DNA from: Bifidobacterium mongoliense DSM 21395
Lineage (GTDB): Bacteria; Actinomycetota; Actinomycetes; Actinomycetales; Bifidobacteriaceae
Direction: 5' to 3'
Length of the DNA: 64,000 bases
NCBI RefSeq assembly: GCF_000741285.1
Contig: NZ_JGZE01000004.1
Coordinates: 1 to 64,000, forward strand
The translations under genes were made by a program, and so were the position numbers. Of this stretch, positions 22,376 through 31,577 are shown piece after piece. Positions within the stretch are counted from its first letter, which is position 1, and every line of letters begins with the position of its first letter. Below the pieces are notes generated by a model. It worked only from the letters and a program-made list of their open reading frames with translations, was not told the origin of the DNA and ran no database searches.

Positions 22376-22520
22376 TTATATTGAGATTCCGGATCAACAA
22401 CCGTCAGGGCTGGCGAGGTTGGACCGGTGGGAGCGCGGGTCTCGTCCTGTGCGCAGCGAGGCAACGAGCGGCGGGGCATGGCGGGAACGCGTGACGGACA
22501 AGGGATACAGGGAGGTAGCT

Positions 22521-23375
22521 ATGATCAGCATGAAAGGGCGTGCGATACGCCGGTGGTGGCCGGTGTTCGTGTTTCCCACGCTCGCCGCGTTCATTCTCGG
22601 GTTCATCGTCCCGATGCTTGAAGGCATCTATCTGAGTTTCTCCAGATTCACCACGGTGACCGATGCGGTGTGGGTCGGGTTGAAGAACTACCGCAGGGCG
22701 GTGCAGGACCCCGAGTTCCTTCATGCTTTCTGGTTGACCGTGCTGTTCACCATCGTCACGACGGTTCTGGTGAATGTTCTGGCGTTCTTCGTGGCGTACA
22801 TGTTCACGAAGGCCATGAAAGGCGCCAAGCTGTTCCGGGCCGTATTCTTCATGCCCAACCTGATCGGCGGCATCATCCTGGGCTACATCTGGCAGCTGTT
22901 GCTCAACGGCATTCTCGCGCGGTGGAACATCTCGCTGACCTACAGCGCGAAGTACGGCTTCTGGGGCATGGTCATCCTCGTCTGCTGGCAGCAGATCGGG
23001 TACATGATGGTCATCTACATCGCCGGTCTGCAGAACGTGCCCGGCGAGCTCATGGAGGCCGCCGCCGTCGATGGCGCGTCATCGCGTCAGACGCTGTTCG
23101 GGGTGACGTTGCCGCTCATGATGCCCAGCATCACCGTGTGTTCGTTCCTGACCGTGACCAATGGTTTCAAGATGTTCGATCAGAACCTGGCGCTGACCAA
23201 CGGAGCCCCGTCGAACACGTCGGAACTGCTCGCCCTGAACATCTATCGAACGTTCTATGGCCGTATCGGATTCGAAGGCATCGGCCAGGCCAAGGCCGTG
23301 ATCTTCCTGATCATCGTCGCGGTCATCGCCGTGATCCAGAACCGGATCACCACCAGCAAGGAGGTGCAGGCATGA
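22521..23375 (+). CDS. ABC sugar transporter permease (MalF-type)
   Basis: A 284-residue inner-membrane protein with six transmembrane segments. The cytoplasmic EAA loop, ELMEAAAVDGASSRQTLFGV, which docks on the ATPase, is intact. GGGAGGT precedes the ATG at 22521. It forms a permease pair with the next gene. No binding protein or ATPase gene is adjacent; the binding protein at 7623 is the likely partner, and the ATPase must be shared and encoded elsewhere, as is usual for bifidobacterial sugar transporters. Confidence 0.88.
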   Translation: MISMKGRAIRRWWPVFVFPTLAAFILGFIVPMLEGIYLSFSRFTTVTDAVWVGLKNYRRAVQDPEFLHAFWLTVLFTIVTTVLVNVLAFFVAYMFTKAMKGAKLFRAVFFMPNLIGGIILGYIWQLLLNGILARWNISLTYSAKYGFWGMVILVCWQQIGYMMVIYIAGLQNVPGELMEAAAVDGASSRQTLFGVTLPLMMPSITVCSFLTVTNGFKMFDQNLALTNGAPSNTSELLALNIYRTFYGRIGFEGIGQAKAVIFLIIVAVIAVIQNRITTSKEVQA

Positions 23376-24208
23376 TCAAGCATGTGAAGCACGGAGCGTG
23401 GTGGACCGCGATATTCACGGTCGTCTCCCTGGCATGGATCTTTCCCATCGTGCTCGTCGTCATCAACTCCTTCAAGAAGAAGGTCTATATCTCGACGAGT
23501 ACCTTCAGCCTTCCCATCGGCAATGCCGGAGCCGGTCTGGAGAACTATACCGAAGGCATCGCGAAGACCGATTTCCTCATGAGCTTCCTCTGGACGGTGG
23601 TCACCACCGTCGGTTCCGTGGTCGTCATCCTGCTGTGCACGGTGATGTGCGCATGGTGGATCGTCAGGGTCAAGAGCAGGTTCTCCACCGCGATCTACCT
23701 GGTGTTCCTTCTGAACATGATCGTGCCGTTCCAGATGGTCATGTTCCCGCTTTCCAAGCTTACCGATATGACCGGCCTGAACACCCCGTGGGGGCTGTGG
23801 CTCGTATACCTCGGGTTCGGCGCGGGCCTGCCCGTGTTCATCTTCACCGGCGTCGTCAAATCCATCCCCGACGAGATCGAGGAAGCCGCGATGATCGATG
23901 GCGCCAATACCTTCAGGATGTTCTTCACCATCGTCGTGCCGATGATGCGCTCCTCCATCATCTCCGTGGCCATCCTCGAGATCATGTGGATCTGGAACGA
24001 TTACCTGCTGCCCTATCTGACCTTGGATCTGCAGCAGTTCAAGACCATTTCCATCGCGATACAGTACCTGCGTGGCGGGTACGGCAGCATCGACATGGGG
24101 GCCATGATGGCCTGCCTGGTGCTCGCCATCATCCCCATCGTGGTCTTCTTCGTGTTCTGCCAGAAGTACATCATCCAGGGCATCGCGGCAGGCGCCGTCA
24201 AGGGGTAG
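23372..24208 (+). CDS. ABC sugar transporter permease (MalG-type)
   Basis: A 278-residue second permease with six transmembrane segments and the EAA loop EIEEAAMIDGANTFRMFF. It overlaps the first permease by ATGA, so the pair is co-translated. The GGAGG inside the first gene's last codons serves as ribosome-binding site. The role is import of an oligosaccharide with the upstream permease. Confidence 0.88.
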   Translation: MIKHVKHGAWWTAIFTVVSLAWIFPIVLVVINSFKKKVYISTSTFSLPIGNAGAGLENYTEGIAKTDFLMSFLWTVVTTVGSVVVILLCTVMCAWWIVRVKSRFSTAIYLVFLLNMIVPFQMVMFPLSKLTDMTGLNTPWGLWLVYLGFGAGLPVFIFTGVVKSIPDEIEEAAMIDGANTFRMFFTIVVPMMRSSIISVAILEIMWIWNDYLLPYLTLDLQQFKTISIAIQYLRGGYGSIDMGAMMACLVLAIIPIVVFFVFCQKYIIQGIAAGAVKG

Positions 24209-24216
24209 CGGGGTCC

Positions 24217-25902
24217 TCAGATCCAGGACTTCAGCCACATGTGGCTCAGCCAGAAGCCATACGGTACCGGCATCGCGGTCCAGATCGGGTAGAAGAACGC
24301 GGAGACGAGCAGTATGAGCGCCAGCGTCACGCCCAGGACGCTGCGCCAGGCGACGCGCGGCATCCGGCCGTGCAGCCAGTGCATGACGTAGGCGATGGCG
24401 AGGATGATCCAAGGCAGGATCACGATCGAGTAGAAGGTGAAGGTGGTCCGGTGCAGGTACTGGGTCCACGGCAGCCATCCGCCGAGGAAGCCCGCCAGGA
24501 CCGCCCAGATCCTCCAGTCGCCGCGTGTGCACAGCGCCAGGATGATGGCGATGATGACGCATGCGGAGCCGAGCCACCAGATCAGGGGATTGCCCAGCGA
24601 GGTCACGGCGGTCACGCAGGACGAGTCGGGGGAGAGCGAACACCATCCCGGATGGCTGGTGATCCGCTCCCAGTAGAAGCTGGTCGGGCGGATCTGCAAC
24701 GGCCAGGTCAACGGGTTCGCGCGGTAGGGGTGCGGTGAATCGAGCGTGGTGTGGAATTGCCACATCTCGGCATGGTAGGCCGCCAGGGATCGCAGCGACG
24801 CGGGTAGCCAGGTCAGGCCCTCGCCCGGATGGGTCTGTGCCCAATCTCGCATGTAGGCGTCGGGGTGCAGCAGCCAGCCCGACCATCCCGCCAGGTAGGT
24901 CAGGGCCCAGATCGGCAGCATGAACGCGGCGGCGATGGGTCCGTCGTTGCTCAGCGCCGACAGCAGCCAGCCGCGGTATCCGACGCGGTGGCGTTCCCAA
25001 GCGTCCCAGAGCACACTGATGATGCAGAAAGCGGCGAAGAAGTAGGCGCCCGACCATTTCACGCCTGTCGCCAAGCCCAGCAGCACGGCCGCTCCCGCGC
25101 GGGACCACGAGAAGGCGATCACCGGGCCGCGCGAATCCAGGATCAGGTGAGCGTGTTCGTCGCCGGCATGCGACGATGGCCGACGCCGCGGAGTCCACCG
25201 GGCGCCGGGTGCGGCCGCGTCCGCACGATAACAGTCCTCGAGCCGGCGTCTGGCCCGGTCGCGGTGCACGAGCATCAGACTGAACGCGCCGAGGGCGAAC
25301 ACCATGATGAAGATGTCGAGCAGACCGGTTCTGCTCAGCACGATGCCGACGCCGTCGACCGACATGAGCATGCCCGCCAGCACCGCAACCGGAAGATCGT
25401 GGAAGAGGCGCAGCGTGACACGCATCATCAGGACGATGGCCAGGGTTCCCGCGATGGCGCCGGCGGCCCGCCAGGCGAAGGGGTTCCCCGCGCCGCCGAA
25501 CGCCGACAGCCCGGCGGCGATCAGCCATTTGCCGACGGGTGGGTGCACGACGTATTCGGCGCTCGCCAGCCACGTGCTGGTGTCCCCGGCGGCGAATGCG
25601 GCGTCGACGCTCTGACGGGCCCCCTCGAAGTCCACGGTCGTGGGCCATGTTCGTGGTTGGCCGGTGAGCAGTGCCGTCCACGCGTCCTTGACGTAATAGG
25701 TTTCGTCGAACATGATCGCCGGGGGCTCGCCGAGCCGTACCATGCGCAGCAGGCCGCCGAACAGGGCGATGACCAGCGTCCACAGCCATGCCGTGAGCGG
25801 GCGGACATGCGTCGGTTCACCGGTGCCGGTCGGGCGTGGGGGCGCTGCGGGTCGCCGCATGTGGGCGGGTCGCGCAGACCGTCCGAAGCTGATCGATGCC
25901 AT
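24217..25902 (-). CDS. Protein O-mannosyltransferase (PMT/GT39 family)
   Basis: A 561-residue polytopic membrane enzyme that transfers mannose from polyprenyl-phosphate-mannose to Ser/Thr of secreted proteins in actinobacteria. The N-terminal region has RLGEPPAIMFDETYYVKDAW, with the catalytic Asp66-Glu67 pair of the first extracytoplasmic loop, and HPPVGKWLIAAG. The C-terminal PWTQYLHRTTFTFYSIVI block is typical of PMT. GGAGGAG precedes the ATG. It runs convergent to the permease operon and divergent from rsmI, an arrangement also common in other actinobacteria. Confidence 0.9.
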   Translation of the reverse strand: MASISFGRSARPAHMRRPAAPPRPTGTGEPTHVRPLTAWLWTLVIALFGGLLRMVRLGEPPAIMFDETYYVKDAWTALLTGQPRTWPTTVDFEGARQSVDAAFAAGDTSTWLASAEYVVHPPVGKWLIAAGLSAFGGAGNPFAWRAAGAIAGTLAIVLMMRVTLRLFHDLPVAVLAGMLMSVDGVGIVLSRTGLLDIFIMVFALGAFSLMLVHRDRARRRLEDCYRADAAAPGARWTPRRRPSSHAGDEHAHLILDSRGPVIAFSWSRAGAAVLLGLATGVKWSGAYFFAAFCIISVLWDAWERHRVGYRGWLLSALSNDGPIAAAFMLPIWALTYLAGWSGWLLHPDAYMRDWAQTHPGEGLTWLPASLRSLAAYHAEMWQFHTTLDSPHPYRANPLTWPLQIRPTSFYWERITSHPGWCSLSPDSSCVTAVTSLGNPLIWWLGSACVIIAIILALCTRGDWRIWAVLAGFLGGWLPWTQYLHRTTFTFYSIVILPWIILAIAYVMHWLHGRMPRVAWRSVLGVTLALILLVSAFFYPIWTAMPVPYGFWLSHMWLKSWI

Positions 25903-26002
25903 GGGCTCCTCCGTGTTGTACCGTTGCGTACTATAGCGTCCCGTTCCGTGTCGTACCGATACGACCAACAGTAGGTGACCGGGATAGATAATGGAGTGTC
26001 GT

Positions 26003-27037
26003 ATGATGCAGAGCCCGCAGCAGCCGGCGGCGGATGCCGTCACGTCGGAACGGCCGGTGGATCCGCGCCCGGAGGATTCCCGCGAATCGCAGGGGGCGGG
26101 ATCCGGGGCGACGACGGGTGCGGGGCATGCACGTGGCGCCGCGCTGGTGCCCCCGGCGACCGTGGTCCTTGCCGCCACGCCCATAGGGAACACCTCGGAT
26201 GCGTCGCCGAGACTGATGGCCCTGTTGGAACGCGCTGACATCGTCGCCGCCGAGGACACGCGGCGACTGTATGATCTGGCGAATCGTCTGGGTGTGCGTG
26301 TGGGCGGTCGCGTCGTTGCCTACCACGATCACAACGAGCACGAGAAGGCCGATGGGCTCATCGATGAGGCCGAGGCCGGTGCGACCGTCCTCGTGGTCTC
26401 CGATGCGGGCATGCCGACGATCAACGATCCGGGTCTGGCCGTCGTGCGCCGGGCCATCGAGCGTGGGGTGGCCGTGACCTGCGCCCCGGGCCCGAGTGCC
26501 GTCCTCGATGCGCTCGCCCTGTCGGGGCTGCCCACGGATCGGTTCTGCTACGAGGGATTCGTGCCCCGCCGTCACGCCGAGCGTCTGCAGCGCCTGCGGA
26601 TGCTCAAGGGCGAGGAGCGCACCATTGTGCTCTACGAGACGCCGCATCGCATAGCCGCGACCATGGATGACCTCGAGGAGGTCTTCGGCCCCGATCGTCG
26701 TATGGCCCTGTGCCGCGAGCTGACCAAGGATTTCGAGGAGATTCGTCGCGGTGACATCCGTACCATCCACCAAGGGGTGGTCGACGATCCGCCTCGTGGC
26801 GAGATCGTGCTCGTGTTGGCCGGGGCGTCGCCTCAGGAGGCCGCGGAGGCCTTCCCCACGGCGGCGGATCCCGATGATCTGGCGGCGCTCGCTGCCGGAC
26901 GCGCCCAAAGCGCGGGGATTCGCGTCAAGGACGCCATCGCCCAGGTCGTCGCCGAGCACCCCCTGCCGGATGGTTCGCTCTTGAGTCGCAAGGACGTGTA
27001 CGCCCGGGTGCTGGCGCTCAAGGATCAACGTCGCTGA
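26003..27037 (+). CDS. rsmI: 16S rRNA 2'-O-methyltransferase RsmI
   Basis: A SAM-dependent enzyme methylating the ribose of C1402 in 16S rRNA. VLAATPIGNTSDASPR, AAEDTRRLYDLANRLG, VSDAGMPTINDPGL, PGPSAVLDALALSGLP and the C-terminal SRKDVYARVLALK are the family blocks. The first 45-50 residues are an unconserved acidic/Pro-rich extension. ATG 26003 has GGAG six bases upstream; ATG 25991 lies within the probable promoter (TAGATAAT) and is less likely. The gene is divergent from the mannosyltransferase. Confidence 0.9.
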   Translation: MMQSPQQPAADAVTSERPVDPRPEDSRESQGAGSGATTGAGHARGAALVPPATVVLAATPIGNTSDASPRLMALLERADIVAAEDTRRLYDLANRLGVRVGGRVVAYHDHNEHEKADGLIDEAEAGATVLVVSDAGMPTINDPGLAVVRRAIERGVAVTCAPGPSAVLDALALSGLPTDRFCYEGFVPRRHAERLQRLRMLKGEERTIVLYETPHRIAATMDDLEEVFGPDRRMALCRELTKDFEEIRRGDIRTIHQGVVDDPPRGEIVLVLAGASPQEAAEAFPTAADPDDLAALAAGRAQSAGIRVKDAIAQVVAEHPLPDGSLLSRKDVYARVLALKDQRR

Positions 27038-27091
27038 TCACCGTGATGGGGGCGTCGTCCCACGTGGTTCACCGGGCGCTTAACCGGGCGT

Positions 27092-27592
27092 TCACCGGGG
27101 AGCTTCGGCATGGACCCTGCCTGTCGCGCCGTGTGCCGCATCGGTGCCCGCCGGGTCGATGGAGGTGAGCAGCACCTCGAGTCCTTCGGTCACGCCCGGT
27201 CCGCCGGCCTGGGCGACGTATTCCAGCAGTGTCGCATCCGCGCGGGGATTCGCGATCAACCATCGCCGCAGTTCCGGCGCCTCGCGTGCGATATGCCACA
27301 GGATCGCCATGTCGGTCGTGCCGTCGCAGGCGAGCAGTGGCGTCAGTTCGATCGGGGGACGTGGTGGCCGCATCGAGGCACTCGGCCCTCTGCTCCGCGG
27401 CTGGTCGGCGATCTGTCGGGCGTCGTGCCCGTCGCGCCGAGGCCGTCCCGAACCCGCGTCGTGGTGCAAGACGCTCAGTCGATGGTGTTGGCCCTCCGTC
27501 GGAGGCGTTGTCGCGGTTGATGCGGGCGATCCCCGACGGCTTCGGCCCGCGGTGTTCGGTTCGCTCGATCGTCGCGATGTGTTCGGGAACAT
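27092..27592 (-). CDS. Small leucine-rich-repeat-variant protein
   Basis: A 166-residue frame whose C-terminal half (about residues 90-150) reads like the variant leucine-rich repeat of bifidobacterial proteins: MAILWHIAREAPELRRWLIA, NPRADATLLEYVAQAGGPG. In larger proteins this module accompanies membrane or FHA regions; here it stands almost alone. The first 70 residues are basic and low in complexity, so the start is uncertain; Met74 is an alternative. A decayed or truncated relative of a longer gene is possible. Function unknown. Confidence 0.5.
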   Translation of the reverse strand: MFPNTSRRSSEPNTAGRSRRGSPASTATTPPTEGQHHRLSVLHHDAGSGRPRRDGHDARQIADQPRSRGPSASMRPPRPPIELTPLLACDGTTDMAILWHIAREAPELRRWLIANPRADATLLEYVAQAGGPGVTEGLEVLLTSIDPAGTDAAHGATGRVHAEAPR

Positions 27593-27657
27593 GGCACCTC
27601 TCGCTATCGTGTGTGGACCTCCCGGGTGGGTGATGCGCAGGCCGGGTGGACGTCTGG

Positions 27658-27721
27658 GTATTCAAAAAGGTATTCAACGGCTGAGCATTCACAGGCGGGG
27701 CATTCAGAATCAATGCGTTCA
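27658..27721. repeat. Short direct repeats GYATTCA with about 15-base period
   Basis: Five copies of G(T/C)(A/G)TTCA start at 27658, 27670, 27685, 27700 and 27715. They lie just downstream of the AbiEi-like gene on the minus strand; the last copy touches its stop codon. They may be the remnant of a coding repeat. Confidence 0.4.
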
Positions 27722-28471
27722 GAAGCAATAGGAGATGAGATCGAAGAACCGTCGGGCCCGCGGCGAGTTCTGCCAGAAACGGTTCTCGTCGAGTATCGCC
27801 AGGCAGTCGGCGGGCCGGAATTCGTAGGTCTCCATAAGCGAACAGACCATCTCGTTGGCATACAGGTCGGCGGATTCCTCATCGCTGAGCAGGGCGATGT
27901 CGCAGGCGGTCCTCGCCGGGGTGGTGATGCGCAGACTTCCCACGGTCGTGAGATGCGATGCCGGCGCGTTGCGATTAAAGACGCGTATCTTCCTACCGAA
28001 GATCAGGGATCGGAAGTGTGAGGTCGACAGGATGTCGATGGTCTTGGGGAACTGGCCGCCGAGCCACACCCATGCGGCGGTGACCGCGCAGACGCTCATG
28101 CGTCGTGGTGCCATCGAGGCCATCAGGGCGCCACGGCCATAGAGCGTGTCATCGTGCTCCGATAGATAGGCATGGGAATCGTCGAGTCGCCGCACCGCGC
28201 CCATATGCGCCAGGCGATGCAGGGAGAGGGGTCCGGGCAGATCGCTGCCGTGCAGCACCCGTGCGTTGGGTGGCATGCCGCTGCGGGACATGGATGCGGC
28301 GGCCGCGGCGGACGAGGACTGAGCCTGGAGGGATTGAGCCTGGAGGGACTGGGCCGGAGCTTGCGGGGGCAGAGCCTGGAGGGACAGCGCGCGAGAAGAT
28401 AACGCGTGGAGGAGCGAGGCGGCCGCGCGACCTGATGTGGTGACGGCGGGAAGGGCTGTTGCACTGGTCAT
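27719..28471 (-). CDS. AbiEi-like protein (orphan antitoxin-type regulator)
   Basis: A 250-residue protein. Residues about 20-60 are a Ser/Gln/Ala-rich spacer with SLQAQ repeats. The remainder, from LHRLAHMGAVRRLDD through YGRGALMASMAPRRMSVCAV, AAWVWLGGQFPKTIDILSTS and TTPARTACDIALL, resembles proteins annotated in bifidobacteria as AbiEi-family type IV antitoxins (winged helix plus a nuclease-like fold without obvious catalysis). No AbiEii nucleotidyltransferase toxin is adjacent, so a toxin-antitoxin function is not supported here; a stand-alone DNA-binding regulator is equally possible. Confidence 0.6.
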   Translation of the reverse strand: MTSATALPAVTTSGRAAASLLHALSSRALSLQALPPQAPAQSLQAQSLQAQSSSAAAAASMSRSGMPPNARVLHGSDLPGPLSLHRLAHMGAVRRLDDSHAYLSEHDDTLYGRGALMASMAPRRMSVCAVTAAWVWLGGQFPKTIDILSTSHFRSLIFGRKIRVFNRNAPASHLTTVGSLRITTPARTACDIALLSDEESADLYANEMVCSLMETYEFRPADCLAILDENRFWQNSPRARRFFDLISYCF

Positions 28472-28648
28472 GCTCCGACGATAACCGATACGAGATCGGG
28501 AGGAGCCACGTGTGCTCTGTGCTGTTGATAAGTGGATAAACACTCCGCCGCAAGTGCCCGATGTGGATGGTCTTGTGGACGGTCGGGGGTGCGGCATTCG
28601 TGTGCCGCAGGAGCCCGCTGTCCCCGCTGGGCCTGATAATCGTGGATT

Positions 28649-30586
28649 ATGAGTCATATTCTGGTGAATGTCGCCTGGCCGTATGCCAATGGTCCCCGTC
28701 ACGTCGGTCACGTCGCCGGCTTCGGCGTCCCCTCCGATGTCTATGCACGCTACGAGCGCATGAAGGGCAATGACGTGCTTATGGTCTCCGGAACGGATGA
28801 GCACGGCACGCCCATCCTCGTGGAGGCCGAGAAAGAGGGGCTTTCGGCCCAGCAGCTCGCCGACCGGTACAACCGCGTCATCGCGAAGGACCTGTGCGAT
28901 CTGGGGTTGAGCTACGATCTGTTCACCCGCACCACCACCGTGAACCACGAGCATGTGGTGCAGCAGATGTTCCGGCAGTGCCTCAAGAACGGCTACATCT
29001 ACAAGGGCACCCAGAAGGTCGCCATCTCTCCTTCCACCGGGCGCACGCTTCCCGATCGCTACATCGAAGGGACCTGCCCGATCTGCGGGTACGATGGCGC
29101 CCGCGGCGATCAGTGCGACAACTGCGGCAACGAGCTCGACCCCGACGAACTGCTCAACCCCGTATCGAAGATCAACGGCGAAACCCCGCGGTTCCAGGAG
29201 ACCGAACACTTCTTCCTGGATCTGCCCGCCCTCGCCGACGCCAATCTTGCTTGGCTCCACAGCCGTGAAGGCTGGCGCACCAATGTCATCAACTTCTCCC
29301 TCGGCCTGTTCCGCGAGGTCAAGCCGCGTGCCATCACCCGCGACATCGACTGGGGCATTCCCGTGCCCGTCGATGGTTGGATCGACAATCCGAACAAGCG
29401 GTTGTACGTATGGTTCGACGCCGTCATCGGATACCTGTCGGCCTCCATCGAATGGGCCCGTCGGCAGGGCGACTCCGAGGCCTGGCGCGCCTGGTGGAAC
29501 GACCCGGAGACCCCGGCCTACTACTTCATGGGCAAGGACAACATCACCTTCCATTCGCAGATCTGGCCCTCCGAGCTCCTGGCGTACAACGGCCAGGGGT
29601 CCAAGGGGGGCGAGCCCGGCGAGCTGGGCACCCTGAATCTTCCCGAACAGGTCGTGGCCTCGGAGTTCATGACCATGGAGGGTAAGAAGTTCAGCTCCTC
29701 GCGCGGCATCGTGATCTACGTCAAGGACTTGCTCGCCCGATACCCCGTGGACGCGGTGCGCTATTACATCTCCGTCGCCGGGCCGGAGAGTTCCGACTCC
29801 GACTTCACGTGGTCGGAGTTCGTGCGGCACAACAACGAGGAACTCGCCGCCAGCTGGGGCAACCTGGTCAACCGCGTCGCCAACCTCATCAGCAGGGACT
29901 TCGGCGTCATCCCCGAGCTCGATGAGGATTCGATGACGACCGAGGACCGCGCGCTGCTCGAGGAGACCTCGGCGGCGTTCGACGTGGTCGGGGGGCTCAT
30001 CGAGCGTCATCACCAGAAGAACGCGTTGTCGGAGGCCATGCGCATCGTCGGCACGATCAACAAATACATTTCGGCGGAGGAGCCTTGGAAGATCAAGGAC
30101 GACGAACGGCGCCTGGGCACGGTGCTGCACGTGGCCGCGCAGGCGGTCTCCGATGCGAACCATCTGCTCGCGCCCTTCCTGCCCCACGCCGCGCAGAAGG
30201 TGTGGGAGGCCCTCGGCGGCACCGGGACGTTCTCGCCCCTGCCGCGTATCGAGGAGGTCGAGGATCTCGACAAGCCCGGGTTCCGCTATCCGATCATCAC
30301 CGGCACCTATACGCTGGGTCAGACCCTGCATCCATGGGTTAGTGAACCGCTGACGGCCGGGACGTCCGTGCCCAAGCCTTCGCCGATCTTCAAGAAGATC
30401 CCCGTGGAGGCCGTGGACGAGGAGCTGGAACGGTTCGACACGATGCTCAGCAAGCGGCGCGAGGAGGAGCGTGAACGCCTCGCCGCCGCCAAGAAGACCA
30501 CGGCGCAGGCCGAGTCGGCAGCTGAGCATGCCTCGGCGCCGCAATCCAGCCAGCCGGAGCAGTCGAAGACGGCCGATGAGGTGTAA
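28649..30586 (+). CDS. metG: Methionyl-tRNA synthetase
   Basis: A 645-residue class I synthetase charging tRNA-Met. The HIGH motif appears as PRHVGH near residue 17, the zinc knuckle as [18 protein letters not shown] and the KMSKS motif as KKFSSSRG (F instead of M). The anticodon-binding helical domain follows, and the last 60 residues are a charged Ala/Glu/Gln tail without the C-terminal EMAP/Trbp111 dimerisation domain. No ribosome-binding site is present; GATAAT (28635-28640) ends eight bases before the ATG, so the mRNA is probably leaderless. Confidence 0.95.
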   Translation: MSHILVNVAWPYANGPRHVGHVAGFGVPSDVYARYERMKGNDVLMVSGTDEHGTPILVEAEKEGLSAQQLADRYNRVIAKDLCDLGLSYDLFTRTTTVNHEHVVQQMFRQCLKNGYIYKGTQKVAISPSTGRTLPDRYIEGTCPICGYDGARGDQCDNCGNELDPDELLNPVSKINGETPRFQETEHFFLDLPALADANLAWLHSREGWRTNVINFSLGLFREVKPRAITRDIDWGIPVPVDGWIDNPNKRLYVWFDAVIGYLSASIEWARRQGDSEAWRAWWNDPETPAYYFMGKDNITFHSQIWPSELLAYNGQGSKGGEPGELGTLNLPEQVVASEFMTMEGKKFSSSRGIVIYVKDLLARYPVDAVRYYISVAGPESSDSDFTWSEFVRHNNEELAASWGNLVNRVANLISRDFGVIPELDEDSMTTEDRALLEETSAAFDVVGGLIERHHQKNALSEAMRIVGTINKYISAEEPWKIKDDERRLGTVLHVAAQAVSDANHLLAPFLPHAAQKVWEALGGTGTFSPLPRIEEVEDLDKPGFRYPIITGTYTLGQTLHPWVSEPLTAGTSVPKPSPIFKKIPVEAVDEELERFDTMLSKRREEERERLAAAKKTTAQAESAAEHASAPQSSQPEQSKTADEV

Positions 30587-30605
30587 CGGACGTTAATCCC
30601 GTCAT

Positions 30606-30637
30606 CGTGGGCTCGTCCGGTGCCGGAGGGGCCCACG
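30606..30637. terminator. Interrupted hairpin after metG
   Basis: CGTGGGC pairs with GCCCACG, and inside TCCGG pairs with CCGGA around TG. The structure starts 20 bases after the metG stop. There is no T run, so termination efficiency is uncertain. Confidence 0.4.
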
Positions 30638-30868
30638 AGTCCTGTATGTCTGCCAGGCCCGCGAGTTCCGCTGCACCCGCTGGGCGTGGCACAGCAGGAC
30701 GGTCACACGGTTTTGGCAGTGGCTTCACAGCGTTCTTTGAGGGTTACGCATTGCTTCGTTCAGCATCGTGCGGTTATATCGTAGATGTCAGCGATACACC
30801 AAGCCACACACCGCAGGCGAGGTTCCTACACGAACCCCATAACTGAACCCCTTCTTCTCTCTTCTCTC

Positions 30869-30905
30869 GCCCGGCGGCTCTCCCCGCCGGGCTTCTCCTT
30901 TTTTC
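30869..30905 (+). terminator. Strong hairpin with T run in the metG-exporter intergenic region
   Basis: GCCCGGCGG (30869-30877) pairs with CCGCCGGGC (30884-30892), followed by TTCTCC and six T. It has the form of a Rho-independent terminator. It lies 283 bases after metG and over 450 bases before the exporter promoter, so it may end metG transcription or a short unannotated transcript, or act as an attenuator. Confidence 0.7.
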
Positions 30906-31223
30906 AGCCCAGCTTTGCCGCGCCACATTTTTGCGTCGACACCGCTGTGCTGCTGCACAACTTTCGGCGATACGTCGGATTCGGACGGACCGCTCACTTT
31001 GTGTAGTACTTTCGCCTGGACCGGGAAAAACGGACAACCCGGAACGGCCATATATCGCTGATCCGCAGAACCGCGACGGTCCGGGCCGCGACGATCGTTG
31101 CGCCATTGACTACACAACGTGCAACAAGGCGCAACTGAGGGATTGAACGTTTGGTCGAGAGACAACAAGGACTTCGAACGGCGTGCCCGCATCAATGAGG
31201 TCACGGGGCCTGAGATGCAATGC

Positions 31224-31300
31224 GCAGGAGGTGCGGCGAGCTGCTCCACATGGGGTGCGACGAGCCGCTCCACAAGAGGTACGACGAGCCACTCTTCGGG
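31224..31300. repeat. Degenerate 24-base tandem repeats
   Basis: Three imperfect units of about 24 bases follow one another: GGTGCGGCGAGCTGCTCCAC, GGTGCGACGAGCCGCTCCAC and GGTACGACGAGCCACTC. They lie in the non-coding stretch upstream of the exporter promoter. Copies are contiguous, without spacers. Confidence 0.5.
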
Positions 31301-31577
31301 GTACGGCGGAACCCCTCTGCCGTGGCGCAACACGCCGTGCCTCGGGGGTTGCGTTTCGAAATCACTCGAATAGAATGAACCGCGTTTGCGGATGAGGTGA
31401 CGTGACGCGGTGGATAGCCGGTCGACGCACCAGGCGTGAATGAGCGGGGCCACGATGAGCTTCGCACAACAGAACAGATGTCCCGTATCGTACCGGCCGA
31501 GAGTGCCGTCGGCTACGGCGGCGGCGTCCCACAGCAGGCAAACAACCCACCACCCAGGAATGCGAGTGTGCGCTCAC

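Larger units (their letters stand above)
30638..31577. other. Gene-free region before the ABC exporter
   Basis: About 940 bases with no reading frame that has both a start signal and protein-like composition. It holds a strong hairpin followed by a T run (30869-30905), three degenerate 24-base direct repeats (about 31224-31300) and a probable promoter TTGCGT (31349-31354), 16 bases, TAGAAT (31371-31376). A small RNA ending at the T-run hairpin is possible but unproven. Confidence 0.5.

Noticed and set aside
27069-27728. A longer minus-strand frame overlapping the LRV protein
   Set aside because: Its content is Arg/His-rich and repetitive; the recognisable LRV sequence is in the other frame.
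27719-28471. A complete type IV toxin-antitoxin system
   Set aside because: Only the AbiEi-like part is present; both neighbours are unrelated and no nucleotidyltransferase toxin is seen.
28472-28648. A T-box leader before metG
   Set aside because: No T-box sequence or specifier hairpin; the -10 element lies eight bases before the ATG, which leaves no room for a leader RNA.
30785-31006. A 73-residue frame in the metG-exporter gap
   Set aside because: No ribosome-binding site, atypical composition, and it crosses the terminator-like hairpin at 30869-30905.
31224-31300. A CRISPR-like array
   Set aside because: The three 24-base units are contiguous and degenerate, without unique spacers, and no cas genes are present.
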